A DNA stretch of 64,000 nucleotides, from contig JAIXMF010000003.1 of NCBI GenBank assembly GCA_025201365.1, positions 1-64,000 of the forward strand. The letters are read 5' to 3'. Each line of letters opens with the position of its first letter. Within the stretch, counting starts at the first letter, position 1. Shown piece after piece: positions 45,535-57,948 of the stretch. The position numbers were made by a program, and so were the translations under genes. Source of the DNA: Syncephalis plumigaleata (Eukaryota; Zoopagomycota; Zoopagomycetes; Zoopagales; Piptocephalidaceae). Under the pieces are notes generated by a model, which ran no database searches, was not told the origin of the DNA, and was given only the letters and a program-made list of their open reading frames with translations.

Positions 45535-47129
45535 TCAATTCTTTACTTCTGAGATCGGTCCTGATTCCATTTCTTGTACCTCGCGTGTCTTATCGTCGAA
45601 TTGCGTATCAGCAAATGGATCGCTACGACGACCGACCATATCGGCAGGACGACGCTCTGGATGACCAATATAGGAATGACGATAACCATAACCAAAGTAG
45701 ATTATGAGACCAACACCCATCCAGATGAACAGTCGTTCAATGGTTGGAACGGTTGCAGTGGCGATCAATCCAACCGATAGGGCTGCACCAATACCTGGAA
45801 TGAGGAATGGTCCACCTGGCACCTTGAATCGACGTGGCATATCCTTTGCTGTATAGCGTAGAATGATGACGCCAATGTTAACAAGGAAGAAGGCGAAAAG
45901 TGTACCGATAGATGTCATTTCACCAAGTACATCGATGGGTAGTACCCACCAGCAATGGCACAAATAGCACCGGTAATAATTGTGATAAGGTAAGGCGTGT
46001 GATATTTTGGATGAACCTTAGCAACAAATCGAGGGAAAAGACCATCAGTCGCCATTGCGTAGAAGATACGCGGTTGACCCATCAACAAAATAAGCATGAC
46101 AGAGGTCAAGCCAGCGATGGCACCAATATTGATAATGATAACAAGCCATTTCCATCCAAGTGCTTTTTCAATAGCATAGGTAAGTGGATGGGAGATGTTA
46201 AGCTCGGTATAAGGTAAGAGACCAACAAGAATGGCAGCTACAGCGATATAGAGAACAGTACAGATAACCAGAGATGAAAGAATACCGATTGGCATATCAC
46301 GCTGTGGGTTCTTGGCTTCCTGCGCGGCTGTAGAGACTGCATCGAATCCGATATAGGCAAAGAACACAACCGTCGATGCCGTGAAGATACCTTTACCGCC
46401 ATATTTGCCGTCGGGTGTACGCTCAGGTACAAATGGTTCGTAGTAATCGGTATTGACTTTGCTGCAGCAAGCAAAGATAAATAGGAGGATAACCGTAAGT
46501 TTAACTACAACCATGGCGGCGTTGAATCGGGCGGACGCCTTGATACCGAATACAAGAATAATTGTAATCACAATAACAATGAGGATTGCTGGCAAGTTCA
46601 TGATATCGCCGGTCGACTCGAATGCCTGTGTTGCCTGGTTAAACTTGACCGGTGCATTGATGAGTGATGTGGAAAACTTGGTTCCAGACACGGTCTCCAG
46701 GAACGATATCATGTATCCTGACCAACCGACGGATACAGTAGCGGCACCAACAAGATACTCGAGAATCAAGTCCCATCCAATGATCCAGGCAAGGAATTCG
46801 CCCATAGTGGCATAAGTGTAAGTGTACGCCGAACCGGCCACCGGAATCATCGAGGAGAGCTCCGAGTAGGACAGGGCGGCGAATGCAGCGGCAAGACCCG
46901 AGATCACGAATGAAATGACGACAGCGGGACCGGCATAGTTTGCAGCAGCAGTACCGGTTAGCACGAAAATACCAGTACCAATAATGGCACCGATACCCAA
47001 TCCGGTAAGTTGGATGGCTCCTAGAGATCGTGCTAGCTCTCCGCTTTGCGCTTGAGCAGCAAGGTCTGCTAAGGGCTTTTGAGTAAAAAGCCGTTTGGAA
47101 ATCGCACGAGCTTTTTCTTTAACCGTCAT
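45535..47129 (-). CDS. Cationic amino acid transporter (APC family), copy 2, one frame break
   Basis: The inverted partner of the gene at 43735-45308. It starts MTVKEKARAISKRLFTQKPL, so the first 20 residues differ from copy 1. From 47068 down to about 46200 it is almost identical at DNA level to copy 1, then diverges to perhaps 85-90 percent. A one-base loss near 45944 (ggtgggtac where copy 1 has ggtggcgtac) splits it into 47129-45915 and 45963-45535. Copy 1 is intact there, and copy 2 is intact where copy 1 breaks. The C-terminal tail differs (EVQEMESGPISEVKN). A TATAAA lies upstream at 47416-47421. Confidence 0.88.
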
Positions 47130-47415
47130 GATGATGATGATGATAGTTAAAGCAAATAATAAAGAGAGACGTTACTAAAAGCGTTAAGTCTTTAAACGCA
47201 ACTAATAATGACAGTGGAAGTAGATGGCTACAAGGTTTTTTTGGAGGAAGGTGGAGTTGATCGATAGAACACAAATTAATCTGAGGATCGTCGAGTGAAA
47301 TTAGAGGGGGGCGATCAGGAATGACGGGACAGGTGGTTAATAAGAACAATGGCAGGAGAGTAATCGTGCTAATGGATTCTGGAGAGCGTACGTCTCAACA
47401 TGTCATCAAGTTGCT

Positions 47416-47421
47416 TTTATA
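47416..47421 (-). promoter_or_regulatory. TATA box of transporter copy 2
   Basis: The minus strand reads gtataaaagc about 290 bases before the ATG at 47129. Confidence 0.35.
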
Positions 47422-49174
47422 CCATTGCTGACAGCTCTTATTCTTCAGTATTTTATCAACACATGCTGGGAATATATTTAGCAGTCAGCGTTTGCTATCG
47501 AATATCATGAGGGATACGACTGCTATTCACCAAATATGGCACATAGAATGCCAAATTTCGGACAATTCAGCGTACTAGCCAAGGTGATCAGCATGGGAAA
47601 GAAGCTTCAAACTGAGCCAGTATACAGACGTATTGGCACATGGATATCTATGAGTTCCTTTCTTGTCCCCTTCTATTATGTGAACGAACGGATCATTGAC
47701 AACGACAATAATGGCCAATGTATGGCTATGAAAATGTTCAACATTGAGCTTTTTTAAACGGAGACTATTACGAAAATATGAGAAATAAATCTAAAGGGTA
47801 ACTCCGGCTAGCACATCAATATTGTTTACTAGGATCATTGATGTATATTCCAAAGAGTATGCCCGCATTACGATTTATTGCCAAGAATCTATCAGTGCTA
47901 ACTAGTAATTCGAGTGACGTATTCAGTTTTACGTAGGAACATTCGAGTATCAATCATCATTGATGCTATTAATAAAAAGAAATGACAATAATAGCACGTA
48001 AAACAGTTGCAAATTTGTACTCGTGACTTGTACCATAGATTATGAGAAATTTGTTTACTAAAACATACTGCGCGTGTGATGGGAGTTCACAGATTGCACG
48101 GGACCACACTCAGGTGATTTTTACTATTTAGGATATTCTCGATAGCAATACAATGATTGGACAATGAAAGGGAAACTGATGTTGAACCGCCAATCTGGTG
48201 CATTGCTGTGTAGGAGTGTTTAACGCTTGGAGAAAAAGCCCGACCATCCTTGGCTGATTCATCGCCACAAAGATTGGGGCGCAGCGCATCGAAGGCAAAT
48301 GACATGAATGGTAATGTAAAACTTGATATTATGGATGAGCAAAACGTCATTTGTTTTCATGCTCTTCTTTAAGCAAATTAAGATCATCATTATCATCATT
48401 GTTGATCATAGGGTACACTTGATGATATGATTCTATTATAAGTACATCATGTATACTAGTAAAATGATATGTTTTGTTGTCTAGAGTACTTGTACTATTT
48501 GTTTGTAACTACCGAGTAATCGTAAAGCATAATATCACCTTATATTTGTATTGCGATCATTTCATTTATATAAACATCATTAATTGATATCGATTCACAG
48601 GCCAATTGTCTTATCTCTGTAAATATAACACGACATCGACTACAGCCCTATATTGCCAAGCGCTTAGACACAAGCGCGTAGAATATACACATAGTATATA
48701 TTAGCACTAGTTTTACATACTCATGTAACTAGGGGCGAAATACTCGATGACACTTACTTCATGATACGTGACATGGCTTGCTGTACAGCTGGCATTAGAT
48801 TTACTCGGAAGACTCCTTCGCAACGATACTCCAGCCGTAGTAGAATGAAGTCACACAGCTTTGATGAGATGAGAAGTCGATGTTGCTCATGCCATTCCTC
48901 GTTCATTTAGCCGTTGCACGCATCGCTGTTAGTTACCACGCGTTTATCGTCATGCTCAATCTCATCTATTTCTATGTTTTTGTTCAATGTATCACGTTAA
49001 ATTGTATAAATTATACACTGACTAGCACTTTTATAATTACCATTGCCATTCGACTATTAATAATAATAATCCATTCTGGAATAACTGCATCTGTACATTC
49101 TTGCTGTTATCCTTGTTGTTGCTGCTGTTGCTGTTGTTGCCTTGTCAGATACTGCTGGCACAATCCACATCATC
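47422..49174. other. Divergent intergenic region, transporter copy 2 to ABCG gene
   Basis: About 1.7 kb with no recognised gene. Frames at 47536-47757 and 48087-48350 have no motifs and ordinary AT-biased composition. Confidence 0.35.
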
Positions 49175-51538
49175 ATGACAACTTCGGAAATGAATGAACT
49201 AACAAATGCTGCTACTGCTGCTGCTACTGCTCCTTCATCTCGTCAACTCCAGTCGGTAGTCGTTGAACAAAATACATTTGTGGCCCAGCGTGTTCAGCTA
49301 AAAGATCCACTCCAAGTAAGTGTGACGTCGTAACTGTTTCTTTTTCCTTATATCAACAATTCATGACGTGCCTCGCTCTGACTTTCAATCCAGATTGTGT
49401 TTCGTGACTTGCACTATTCGGTTTCTGTTAAAGATCCCATTACTAAGAAACTAGTCGATAAGCCCATTCTAAAATCAGTTACCGGTATATTCAATCCTGG
49501 TCGACTAAGCGTTATACTAGGTGCATCGGGTGCTGGTAAATCATCGCTGCTCAATGTATTAGCGGGGAGGTACATGAAGGCACGATTAAGGGAGAACTAC
49601 TAGTAAATGGACAGCCAGCCACTGGACGTGAACTGCGTAAGCTTGCCGGCTACGTGCATCAGGAGGATGTCGTGTTTCCCACCATGACAGTGCGTGAAGC
49701 CATGACCATGTCGGCAAATCTGCGTATACCGAAAAGCGTATCAAAAGACTTGAAGCGTGAGCGCGTGGAAGATCTCATTTCACTGCTACATTTGAATAAA
49801 GTATCCGACACACAGATAGGAGATGAACGAATTCGTGGCGTTAGCGGTGGCGAGAAGAAACGAGTATGTATTGGCACGGAACTCGTCACAAATCCGTCTA
49901 TTCTGTTCCTAGACGAGCCGACTAGCGGCTTAGACTCATTCACCGCGTATAGTGTGATGCGTTTCCTTAAGCGTATTGCAAGCACTGGCCGTACAGTAGT
50001 TGCTACGTTGCATCAGCCTTCCTCGGAGATATTCCACCTCATAGATGATTTGATGCTAATGGCGGTAAGTTGACTCTACGCTCATTTGCTATTAGCCACT
50101 CATTCTAATGATTACGTCATAGGAGGGACGAGTCTTATACTTTGGACCTGCTTCACAGTCGGTCGACTATTTTGCATCGCAAGGCTACGCTTGTCCGCAA
50201 TACTGCAATCCGGCCGACTTCTTTTTCATGTCCATCTTTCACCAAATCAATCCTGCTAGCGCGAACACCGTCAATATCGAGGCCAGTGACGATGGTATGC
50301 TCATAGGGGATCGTAGCTTCTTGTCGACCCCTAGCAAACAAAGCAGCGTTAATAGCTCGATGACAAGGGAGAAATCAAGTTGCTCTAACGTTATTCCCCA
50401 GGATAAACAATCATTGGCTAAACTGCTAGATGTATGGCCAATCACGTCAGAAGGCAGGGCATTCCACGAACAAACGAGGAATCCGAGAACTGGCGGTTTC
50501 ACGCGAGAGGATGCAAAGTTCAAGAGTACATTTCTAGACCAGCTTCCCTTGTTATTTAAGCGTTATGTACGCAATAGTATACGCGATCCAAGTGTTCTTG
50601 GATTCAAATGCTTGCAAGTAGTTTTATTCGCAACACTATTCAGTATGATTTACTGGAAGATTCCGCAGCGTGATCAAGATGCACAAATCCAGGTACTAAG
50701 CAATTTAACACATTAATTCGTTAGCTAACTAACTAAACAACTAATCATTGACTAGGATCGAGCAGGTGTCCTTTTCTTCTTCGTGCTCAGCCTCATCATG
50801 TCCAATGCTATGGGTGAGTAGTACACCTTGATATAAACACAATTGATACTCACCTCTGCTGATACCAATGATATAATAGCCGTTTTAATGATATTCAGTA
50901 TGGAGCAAGCGGTATTCGAGCGCGAGAATCACTCGGGTCTTTATGGTCTACCTGCCTATTTCTTTGCTAGAATGGCCATTGAAATACCCATCTATCTTGC
51001 GATGCCGATACTTCTCGTGCCATGCACCTATTTCATATTTGGTCTCCATCCAGGGATTGACCATTTCTTTACGATGATGCTTATTTGCGCCTTGATCACG
51101 GGACTCGGCATGTCTATCGGTCTAGTGGCAGCGTCGAATTTCCGTCAAATCACCGTTGCTCTGGCAGTCGTACCATTATTTACCCTTCCCATGATGCTGT
51201 TCGCCGGGCTCTTTGTCAATCTGTCCGGTATGCCGGCGTGGATTCAATGGATCAAATGGTTATCGCCGATGAAGTATGGATTTGTCGCACTTATGAAGAA
51301 CGAGTTTTACGGACTACAAGTCGGTTGTGGGGAACGAGTACCGACAGAGCAGTGTACCGTACGATCCGGTACGGAAGTGCTCAAGTCACTTGGTCTAGAG
51401 GATCAAGGCTCGCTCTGGATGAATACCGGACTTATCGCCGCCTATTGGCTCGCCTTAATGATGATATCCTATCTCGGCCTGTGGAGATTCGTGCGTAGTC
51501 GTCGTGCCGGACGTAATACCAAGATGACCAATAAATAG
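49175..51538 (+). CDS. ABCG-family half transporter (one frame break)
   Basis: Half-size ABC transporter in NBD-TMD order. After a first exon with an ATG at 49175 and an intron near 49316-49393, the NBD shows Walker A (GASGAGKS), Q-loop context (GYVHQEDVVFPTMTVREAM), the signature VSGGEKKR and Walker B with D-loop (SILFLDEPTSGLDS). A C-terminal six-helix ABC2 domain contains FERENHSGLYGLPAYFFARM, typical of the White/ABCG2 group. Further introns lie near 50065-50122, 50693-50755 and 50813-50878. At the G4 run 49564-49567 the frame slips: one further G would make NVLAG run directly into EGTIKGELLVNG. The stop is TAG at 51536-51538. The likely role is sterol, lipid or drug export. Confidence 0.88.
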
Positions 51539-51764
51539 AGATATCCCATTCCGCTTTATTCGACACTATTTACACTTATTATATGCAAGGACACTATACG
51601 AGTCGTTCAATTGTTTCAATAAGGACAATGTATATTGAAATAAAAAATAAAAATACTAATAAAAATCATAATTCAAAACATATTAACATGATTAGTCAAA
51701 ACATGAATAAACATAAGAGAGACAAAGGTAGCAAGAGTATTAATAGAGGAATAAAGATTACTAA

Positions 51765-53039
51765 TTAACGAAGTAAACGAATAATGAATAAAGTAGCCGC
51801 AATTCCTACCGCGAAACCCTGAGCCATAGAAATATAAGGAATCGGCTCGCCGCCAGGTGGCTTTCTAGTCGTTGCGCCATCCGTACTTCCGGTGAACCAT
51901 TGTTGCTTCGCCCTATTTACACAACGATCCATGAAGGATAATGACTCGTCGTTCACGTCGTTAGCTTCCACCATTGCGGCATCATCGCTGTCACCTTCTT
52001 CTCCAACATCACCCGCGGGTAGTTTCCCATGTCCCAGTGCGTATTCTAATCGAGCAATACGCTTGGCCATAGCAAATCCACGACGTTGATGCTCACATAA
52101 GGCTTGCTCCGTCTTTTCCTGACTATCTACCACTCGACGAAGTAGCTCCATTTGCGTGGTGAATTGCTCCTCGATGTAGGCAGCCACGGTAATGTCATTA
52201 TCCTCTTGTAGTTGCAACCGACGACGATGCTGTCGTTCCTTCACCAATCCAAGCGTCGTTATAATACGATGACACCATTGTGTGTTGACGCCTGATCGAC
52301 GTAGATCGAGTTCGGACATTTTAGTCAATTGAGCTCCGTCTAGTTTCTGTTCCTCGATGAAATTGGCCGTCTCCCGTGATAGATCCAACGGTAGCGAGAG
52401 TGTTGACCGGAAGAAATCGGCCACATCCGCATATCCCCATTGTGACACGGGAATCGAGGTAAGATACTCGACATCACTTGGTAGTAGAGTGGCTAGAGCG
52501 GCATCCGGTCTAACTGTCATGTCTTTAATGCCATTCGATGAAGGTGATGATGACAATGTCATTGACGCTTCAACAGACATGCTATTCAATAGAGCTGATG
52601 AAGAGGGCGTGCGTGACAAGGCAGGCGATGTACGAGTGGATAAGGGATTACATGATCGATCTGACATTGGTGTGGGTGGCATTGCCGTATAATTACCATT
52701 GGATGTATTAGACTCATTATTTGTCGATTCAGTTTCGTTATCTGTCGTTTCCAGTATGGTTAGATGATCTTCAAACGACGTCGACATTGTTAACGGTGCG
52801 GATTTAGGTGGACATGGCAGTGTTGAGGAGCGTTTGATACGTCCTTGCGGATTAGTGGTAGTAGTAGTAGTGGTAGTAGTAGTAGATTTACAAGCAGATG
52901 CTGCTGCTGCCGCATCAAATGATGAAGCAAGTGCTGCCACAGAAATGCTCAATGAAGAGGAACGGTTAAGCTTGCGGTGTTCGACAGTTGGCGAGCTTTT
53001 TGCATCAACATGATTACTATCAGATATTATGGTCGTCAT
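51765..53039 (-). CDS. SAM-domain, tail-anchored coiled-coil protein
   Basis: A single exon of about 424 codons from the ATG at 53039. The N-terminal half is low-complexity (SSSLSISVAALASSF, a threonine run and many S/T/N). A SAM-like domain follows: VSQWGYADVADFFRSTLSLP to LTKMSELDLRRSGVNT, WCHRIITTLGLVKERQ. A coiled coil with QMELLRRVVDSQEKTEQAL comes next. The end is a single hydrophobic segment (QGFAVGIAATLFIIRLLR) right before the stop, typical of a tail anchor in ER or mitochondrial outer membrane. The frame extends upstream without an ATG, which decides the start. The protein family was not identified further. Confidence 0.72.
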   Translation of the reverse strand: MTTIISDSNHVDAKSSPTVEHRKLNRSSSLSISVAALASSFDAAAAASACKSTTTTTTTTTTNPQGRIKRSSTLPCPPKSAPLTMSTSFEDHLTILETTDNETESTNNESNTSNGNYTAMPPTPMSDRSCNPLSTRTSPALSRTPSSSALLNSMSVEASMTLSSSPSSNGIKDMTVRPDAALATLLPSDVEYLTSIPVSQWGYADVADFFRSTLSLPLDLSRETANFIEEQKLDGAQLTKMSELDLRRSGVNTQWCHRIITTLGLVKERQHRRRLQLQEDNDITVAAYIEEQFTTQMELLRRVVDSQEKTEQALCEHQRRGFAMAKRIARLEYALGHGKLPAGDVGEEGDSDDAAMVEANDVNDESLSFMDRCVNRAKQQWFTGSTDGATTRKPPGGEPIPYISMAQGFAVGIAATLFIIRLLR

Positions 53040-53450
53040 ATTTATACAGTAAACAAGAAAATAGAAAGAGCAACAAGTGTGGGTGTGGGTGGTGTTATTG
53101 AGTATTAAGAAAAGTAAAAGTAAAAAAGTTGGCAATCAATTCTTTCTACAAATGGTCAACGTATTTAAATGTGGATGACCACATGACCATGCCCGTTGCA
53201 TTGTGTAACTATTGTGACATCATGTATTCTATACTGGAAATGGATCGAGCGACTTCTTATCAATTGTGTAGATTACAGTAACAATTGTTTAATAGTTGTA
53301 TTCATGTTTTATTATACAAGTTAACCTATTAATGAGACGAGATTCATCCTAGGCATACACACTAACAACTCGATGCTGTCTAGTATATATAATCTATCAT
53401 CTCATGTTTTATTATTAGATTAGCTTGCAATGTCTATTATTGCTTTTTCT

Positions 53451-56400
53451 TTAGAAGCGACATGGACTAAGCCATTGATTAGTTTTAATAAATTGCTGGT
53501 AGACATTATTGTCGATGGCATTTTCCGTTTTCAAAATCTTAATGGCTGCCATTAACTAGTGGCATTATACGCGGGTTAATAAGCAGTCGTGTCAACTATC
53601 CAAAATCACTTACCTGATCCCAGAAACGGAAACCACGCCCCAATTCATCCTTGACATTCTGACATCCGGTGAACGTCTCCTCTACGTGCTTTAACGCTTC
53701 TTCCATGGCTTTGTTGGCCGCAGTACCAGAAGGCTTTGTTTTAATCTGCTCCAGATACACTTTAACCAGTATACCAAGTCCAGTATTGGCATCTGTACCG
53801 AATGGTAAACTATGACACCAATGAGTCAATAATCCCGTGGCCTATTGTTTTATAGAAGCACATGTACTTACTTTAGGTTGAGCTCTGCAAAATCACTTCT
53901 ATCTCGTTTCACTTGACCCGTAATAAAGCTATTCAATAAAAGCGATTCACAAAGAGTGCGCAATGATCGTCCCAGAGATTTCGAGAAACTATTGAATGCC
54001 AATAGTTCTCGACTCAATGGACCTACCCATGGCACAGACTACAATCAAAGAGATGAGCAAGTTAGGTTATTGCTACTATTGCTAAATAGAATAGGAAATA
54101 CCTGATGCGACATTTGAACAAGAGTAAAGGCACGCGCAATCAATAGAATCGATGGCTTGTCTTTATCTGCCATTTATTATTGTCATTACTGTTGTTATTG
54201 CTATTGCTATTTACTAATCAGTGTAATGACTTACCTGCAATGGCTGCATTGGCAACACCATATGTTTTACTAAATGGATTGCCGTGTAGTACACCTAGCC
54301 GTAGTAGCTCGATAGCTAGGAATAATTCCGATTGATGGCTATAATTAATGGTTTTAGACTTGGCCGATAGTGAACACGCCTGTAATAGGGCACGTCCATA
54401 TATACTATGTGTATGTTTGTCATTCAAAAAGCTAGCAGCAATGATTGATAGGCATGTTAGTCCTCCTTAAACGAGCTAATCTACCGGTGGCACTCACTTT
54501 CGATGTTCTAGTGTACGGAATAATACATTGGCGAGAATCTCCTCTTTTGTCTCCATAGGCTAATCATATATACAAATATATACATATATATATTATCGTA
54601 TTAATTGTTATTATTGTTATTTACGTACCTTATCTACTGGTCGATTACCGATAGTCTTTGCCGCTTGTGCACTTGAGGAGAGTGCCTTGAGACAGAATAA
54701 TAAATTAACATCAGTGGTCTACGTGATATGAATAGCAAACTGCGTTAATAAAACCGATCAATGTTAATAGCTATAACAGAATAGCTTACTCGTTGTTTCT
54801 TCAACTCGTCATCAATCCAGGATTGAGTGGTACTCCAACTAGTCCATGGAGATGAAGTGGATGATGTAGACTGGTCATTAGCATGATCAAGTGGTCGATC
54901 AGCATTGGGTTCAAACCAGGTTGTGCAAGTCTAAACGATAGTGTTACCCTGAGGATATTGAACAATACCAATACCACTAATAATAATAGATGCTTACAAC
55001 AGTGCGAGTCTTGTAGTAATCATGGAGATACGAGGTAATTAACGATAATGTACGCGTACGTAATGGAGTAAGATCATCGATAAACTTGTGGTACTCGTCA
55101 GACTCGCCATTACACAATGGTGCCTGCTCGACTAGTTGCCCGCTAATTAGCGTGTTGAACACCTTTACATCGATGAAGTGAGTCTACATGTATACACTAT
55201 GATGGTTGTCGGATTAACACACAGACACACACACACCTGTGGCGCAATAAGTCCTTGCGTTAAGTAGTTGTAAACTTCATCAGGTAGACGTGGTCCCATA
55301 AACTCGTGAATATCACTAGACACATGCTGTTTGTTGGTAGATGTAAATGGCAAGTCAAACTAGTTACATACCTGGGCACCTGCTCCATGTTCAACGGTTG
55401 CACCGTTCCATTGGTTGTCATCACAAGATGATGTCGCATGGCACTCTTCACCCTGCAGAACACATCCTCATAGCGGGTTTTAAGTACCTCGGGATGTTGA
55501 GCGAAAAAGTGCACGGCATTGTAGCCCGAACGATATTGACGCACCATATCGTAGACGATCTTGAAATTAAAACTAATAGGATCGACAGTGAGTACGGGGA
55601 AGGTCGAGCAGTAATCGCATCCGGCTAGTATACAAGTGTCAAGAAACTGGTCCTCCGTCAACTGTAGATCGTGCAATAGTGCCCGCTTAGACACCCATGC
55701 AAATGATCCCTTCTCCAAATCTATTGACGTGATAATGCGATCAACATCAAGCATTAGTAGTTCGGTAGCGCCATAAATAGCATGAATCGGTTGATCGGGA
55801 TGCTTCTCCAAATAGACTAGCTACTCATTCAGTAATGGCATGTAATAAACAATAATATGCATACATACATATATGATTAGTTTAACCACCACCGGTATAT
55901 TTATGTCATATTACCTGTGCCCAGCTAGAATAAGGCGCGCGCATAAATTCTATATCATGCTCGTGTAATACTTTAATGGCTACATTGACCAGCTCAACAG
56001 GAGCAATACCGCCACTGGCACTCCAACCACTATACGCCTGTTCTACTCGGCCCTTATCGTAGGCATCCCAAGCTGATGCTCGCTTTGCCGGACGTAGATC
56101 CTCAGTAGAGAAGGCACGCTCTTTACGCGGTAGCGTGATACCATGGAATACGAAAAAGGGATGGATTTCCTGTGTCTTGAATAAATTGAGCTCTTTTTCT
56201 AAAGCTGCGCGCAGACCATTGGGACTGCCACCCATAGCCACAGCGGCGGGTTCCTTGGCACTCTGCTGCAACACGCGACGTAGCCAGTAATTACCGTCAA
56301 TACCTAGACGAGTGTCACGAAGTAGATGAAGCGGAGAAGTCTGAACCAAGCGACGCTCGGCCATGAAATCTAAACACACACACACGCGCGTGATATCGGT

Positions 56401-56469
56401 TAGTCAAGCGGTCGTTATAAGCAATAGTACAGTTGCATATTACGTACAATCAAGTTGACGAACCGGCAT
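53451..56469 (-). CDS. MKT1: Mkt1-like post-transcriptional regulator (XPG-like fold)
   Basis: A short first exon (MPVRQLD, gtacgt donor) joins YFMAERRLVQTSPLHLLRDT. The XPG-N-like region reads GIDGNYWLRRVL and IHPFFVFHGI. The XPG-I-like region reads APYSSWAQLVYLEKHPDQPI and AIYGATELLMLDVDRII, then CILAGCDYCSTFPVL. A C-terminal region of Mkt1 type follows (GPLSRELLAFNSF, FGTDANTGLGILV, KTENAIDNNVYQQFIKTNQW), with TAA at 53453-53451. About 12 exons. Mkt1 acts with Pbp1 on mRNA stability and translation in yeast. Acidic nuclease residues are only partly kept, consistent with a regulatory rather than nuclease role. Confidence 0.85.
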
Positions 56470-56778
56470 ACTGAACTAGATAGAGTAGTTGTCTGCTAAT
56501 AGGAATGAATACAATCTTGACGACCACACACTAGGATGTTGTAGCTGAGTGCGTGTAAGTATAAGCGAGAGAATGAGTGAGTGAGTGAGTGAGTGAATGA
56601 ATGAATGATTGAATGTGATAATTAAGCATTTCATCTACTACAATTGAAAACAATGATTTACATTGACTAGAATACTCACATTTATTTTCCTTTCGAATAT
56701 TCCGTTCCAAATAAGCTGTGTATTATTTGATATCATTGAAGTATTTAACGAGGATATTCACTGAATTATACAAGTCAA
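56470..56778. promoter_or_regulatory. Divergent promoter between Mkt1 and rhomboid genes
   Basis: 309 bases between the two start codons. It includes a gagt/gaat simple repeat at about 56575-56610. No other feature was seen. Confidence 0.35.
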
Positions 56779-57905
56779 ATGTTGTTTAGTCGTATAAAAC
56801 CACTAGTTGCGGTAAGGAATCTGCAATCGCTATGGCGTTACAATTCAATAGTCGTGTCCATACCTGTATCACGACAACACACCACTATACTTGCAACTAG
56901 AATCCATACGATAGCATTACAGCACCATCCATGTAAAAACAATGCATGGAGACAAGTAATGAAGCAGCTAGGATATAAGCGTACCTATCGTACAACCACA
57001 GCAGCATCGACATCATCATCATCAAGTTATCGAAATCATGGCAATTTAGTTACGCCAGCATTGATATCGGCCAACGTACTCGTTTATGCTATGTGGACCT
57101 ACGCCAAATGGGAGCAGGAAGCACAGCCGTATACACGATCTAAGCTCATGACATGGATGCGGCAGAATTTTCTATGTGGACCCTACAATCTATGGCAGGA
57201 GAATCGTTGGTGGACATTGATTACGGCCAATTTCAGTCATAGTGAACTATGGCATCTTGGATTGAATATGTTTGCTCTCTATAGTTTTGGACCATCTGTA
57301 AGTAAGCATACTATTGAGAAACGACATCTAGTATAACTCTCATTCTATGATGTAATTAGCTAGCAATGCTACTAGGTACAAAACGATTTCTTGCCATTTA
57401 CATGGGATGTGGTGTTAGCGGCTCATTAGCCAGTGCTTTGTTCAATCGATGGAATGAAAGTAAGCATCGCCTATACCAATATCATGGACATATTGTATCG
57501 AATAGACCAGCAGCCTCTCATGGTGCATCAGGCAAGTAATTACGCGATAACAAGTTGACATTGACATTGACATGTAACTGATAACATATCGATCCTACTT
57601 TATAGCAAGTATACTAGGTGTGGCCACCGTTTTCTCGATGCTATTTCCACAAACACAATTTCTACTATTCTTCATATTGCCTATGCCAGGCTGGTTGATA
57701 CTAACAGGTCTGGCTGGATGGGATGCCTACTCATTAGTAACGAATAAGGTATGTTTACAATGTATAATCTCGTATTTACCATCAACTTGTACTAATACGC
57801 TTCGTTCAGCCTAGTGTATTCGATCATGCTGGTCATTTAGGTGGTATGGCTGGCGGTGTAGGTTCATTCGCGTTACTTGCAACACGAATGATTAGACGAC
57901 GATAA
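56779..57905 (+). CDS. Mitochondrial rhomboid protease (Pcp1/PARL-like)
   Basis: The N-terminus (MLFSRIKPLVAVRNLQSLWR) is basic and unacidic, a typical matrix-targeting sequence. The rhomboid core reads ENRWWTLITANFSHSELWHL then GLNMFALYSFGPS, LGTKRFLAIYMGCGVSGSLA, the catalytic serine in SHGASASILG and the catalytic histidine in FDHAGHLGGMAGG. Four or five exons: the first ends at 57297, then about 57364-57460, about 57505-57533, 57605-57748 and 57812-57905. The GxSx motif is GASA rather than the commoner GASG. Pcp1/PARL enzymes cleave inner-membrane substrates such as the Mgm1/OPA1 GTPase. It is convergent with the aprataxin gene, stops 44 bases apart. Confidence 0.9.
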
Positions 57906-57948
57906 ATAGCAAATAAACATGCCAAGCGTAATAATAACGATAGCTTTA

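Noticed and set aside
43735-47129. Recent transfer of the transporter genes from bacteria
   Set aside because: The family resembles bacterial YfnA-type permeases, but CAT-type transporters are widespread in eukaryotes. Base composition and flanks do not stand out enough to claim transfer.
51085-51498. Second frame inside the ABCG transmembrane region
   Set aside because: It overlaps the well-conserved transporter frame and has no independent support.
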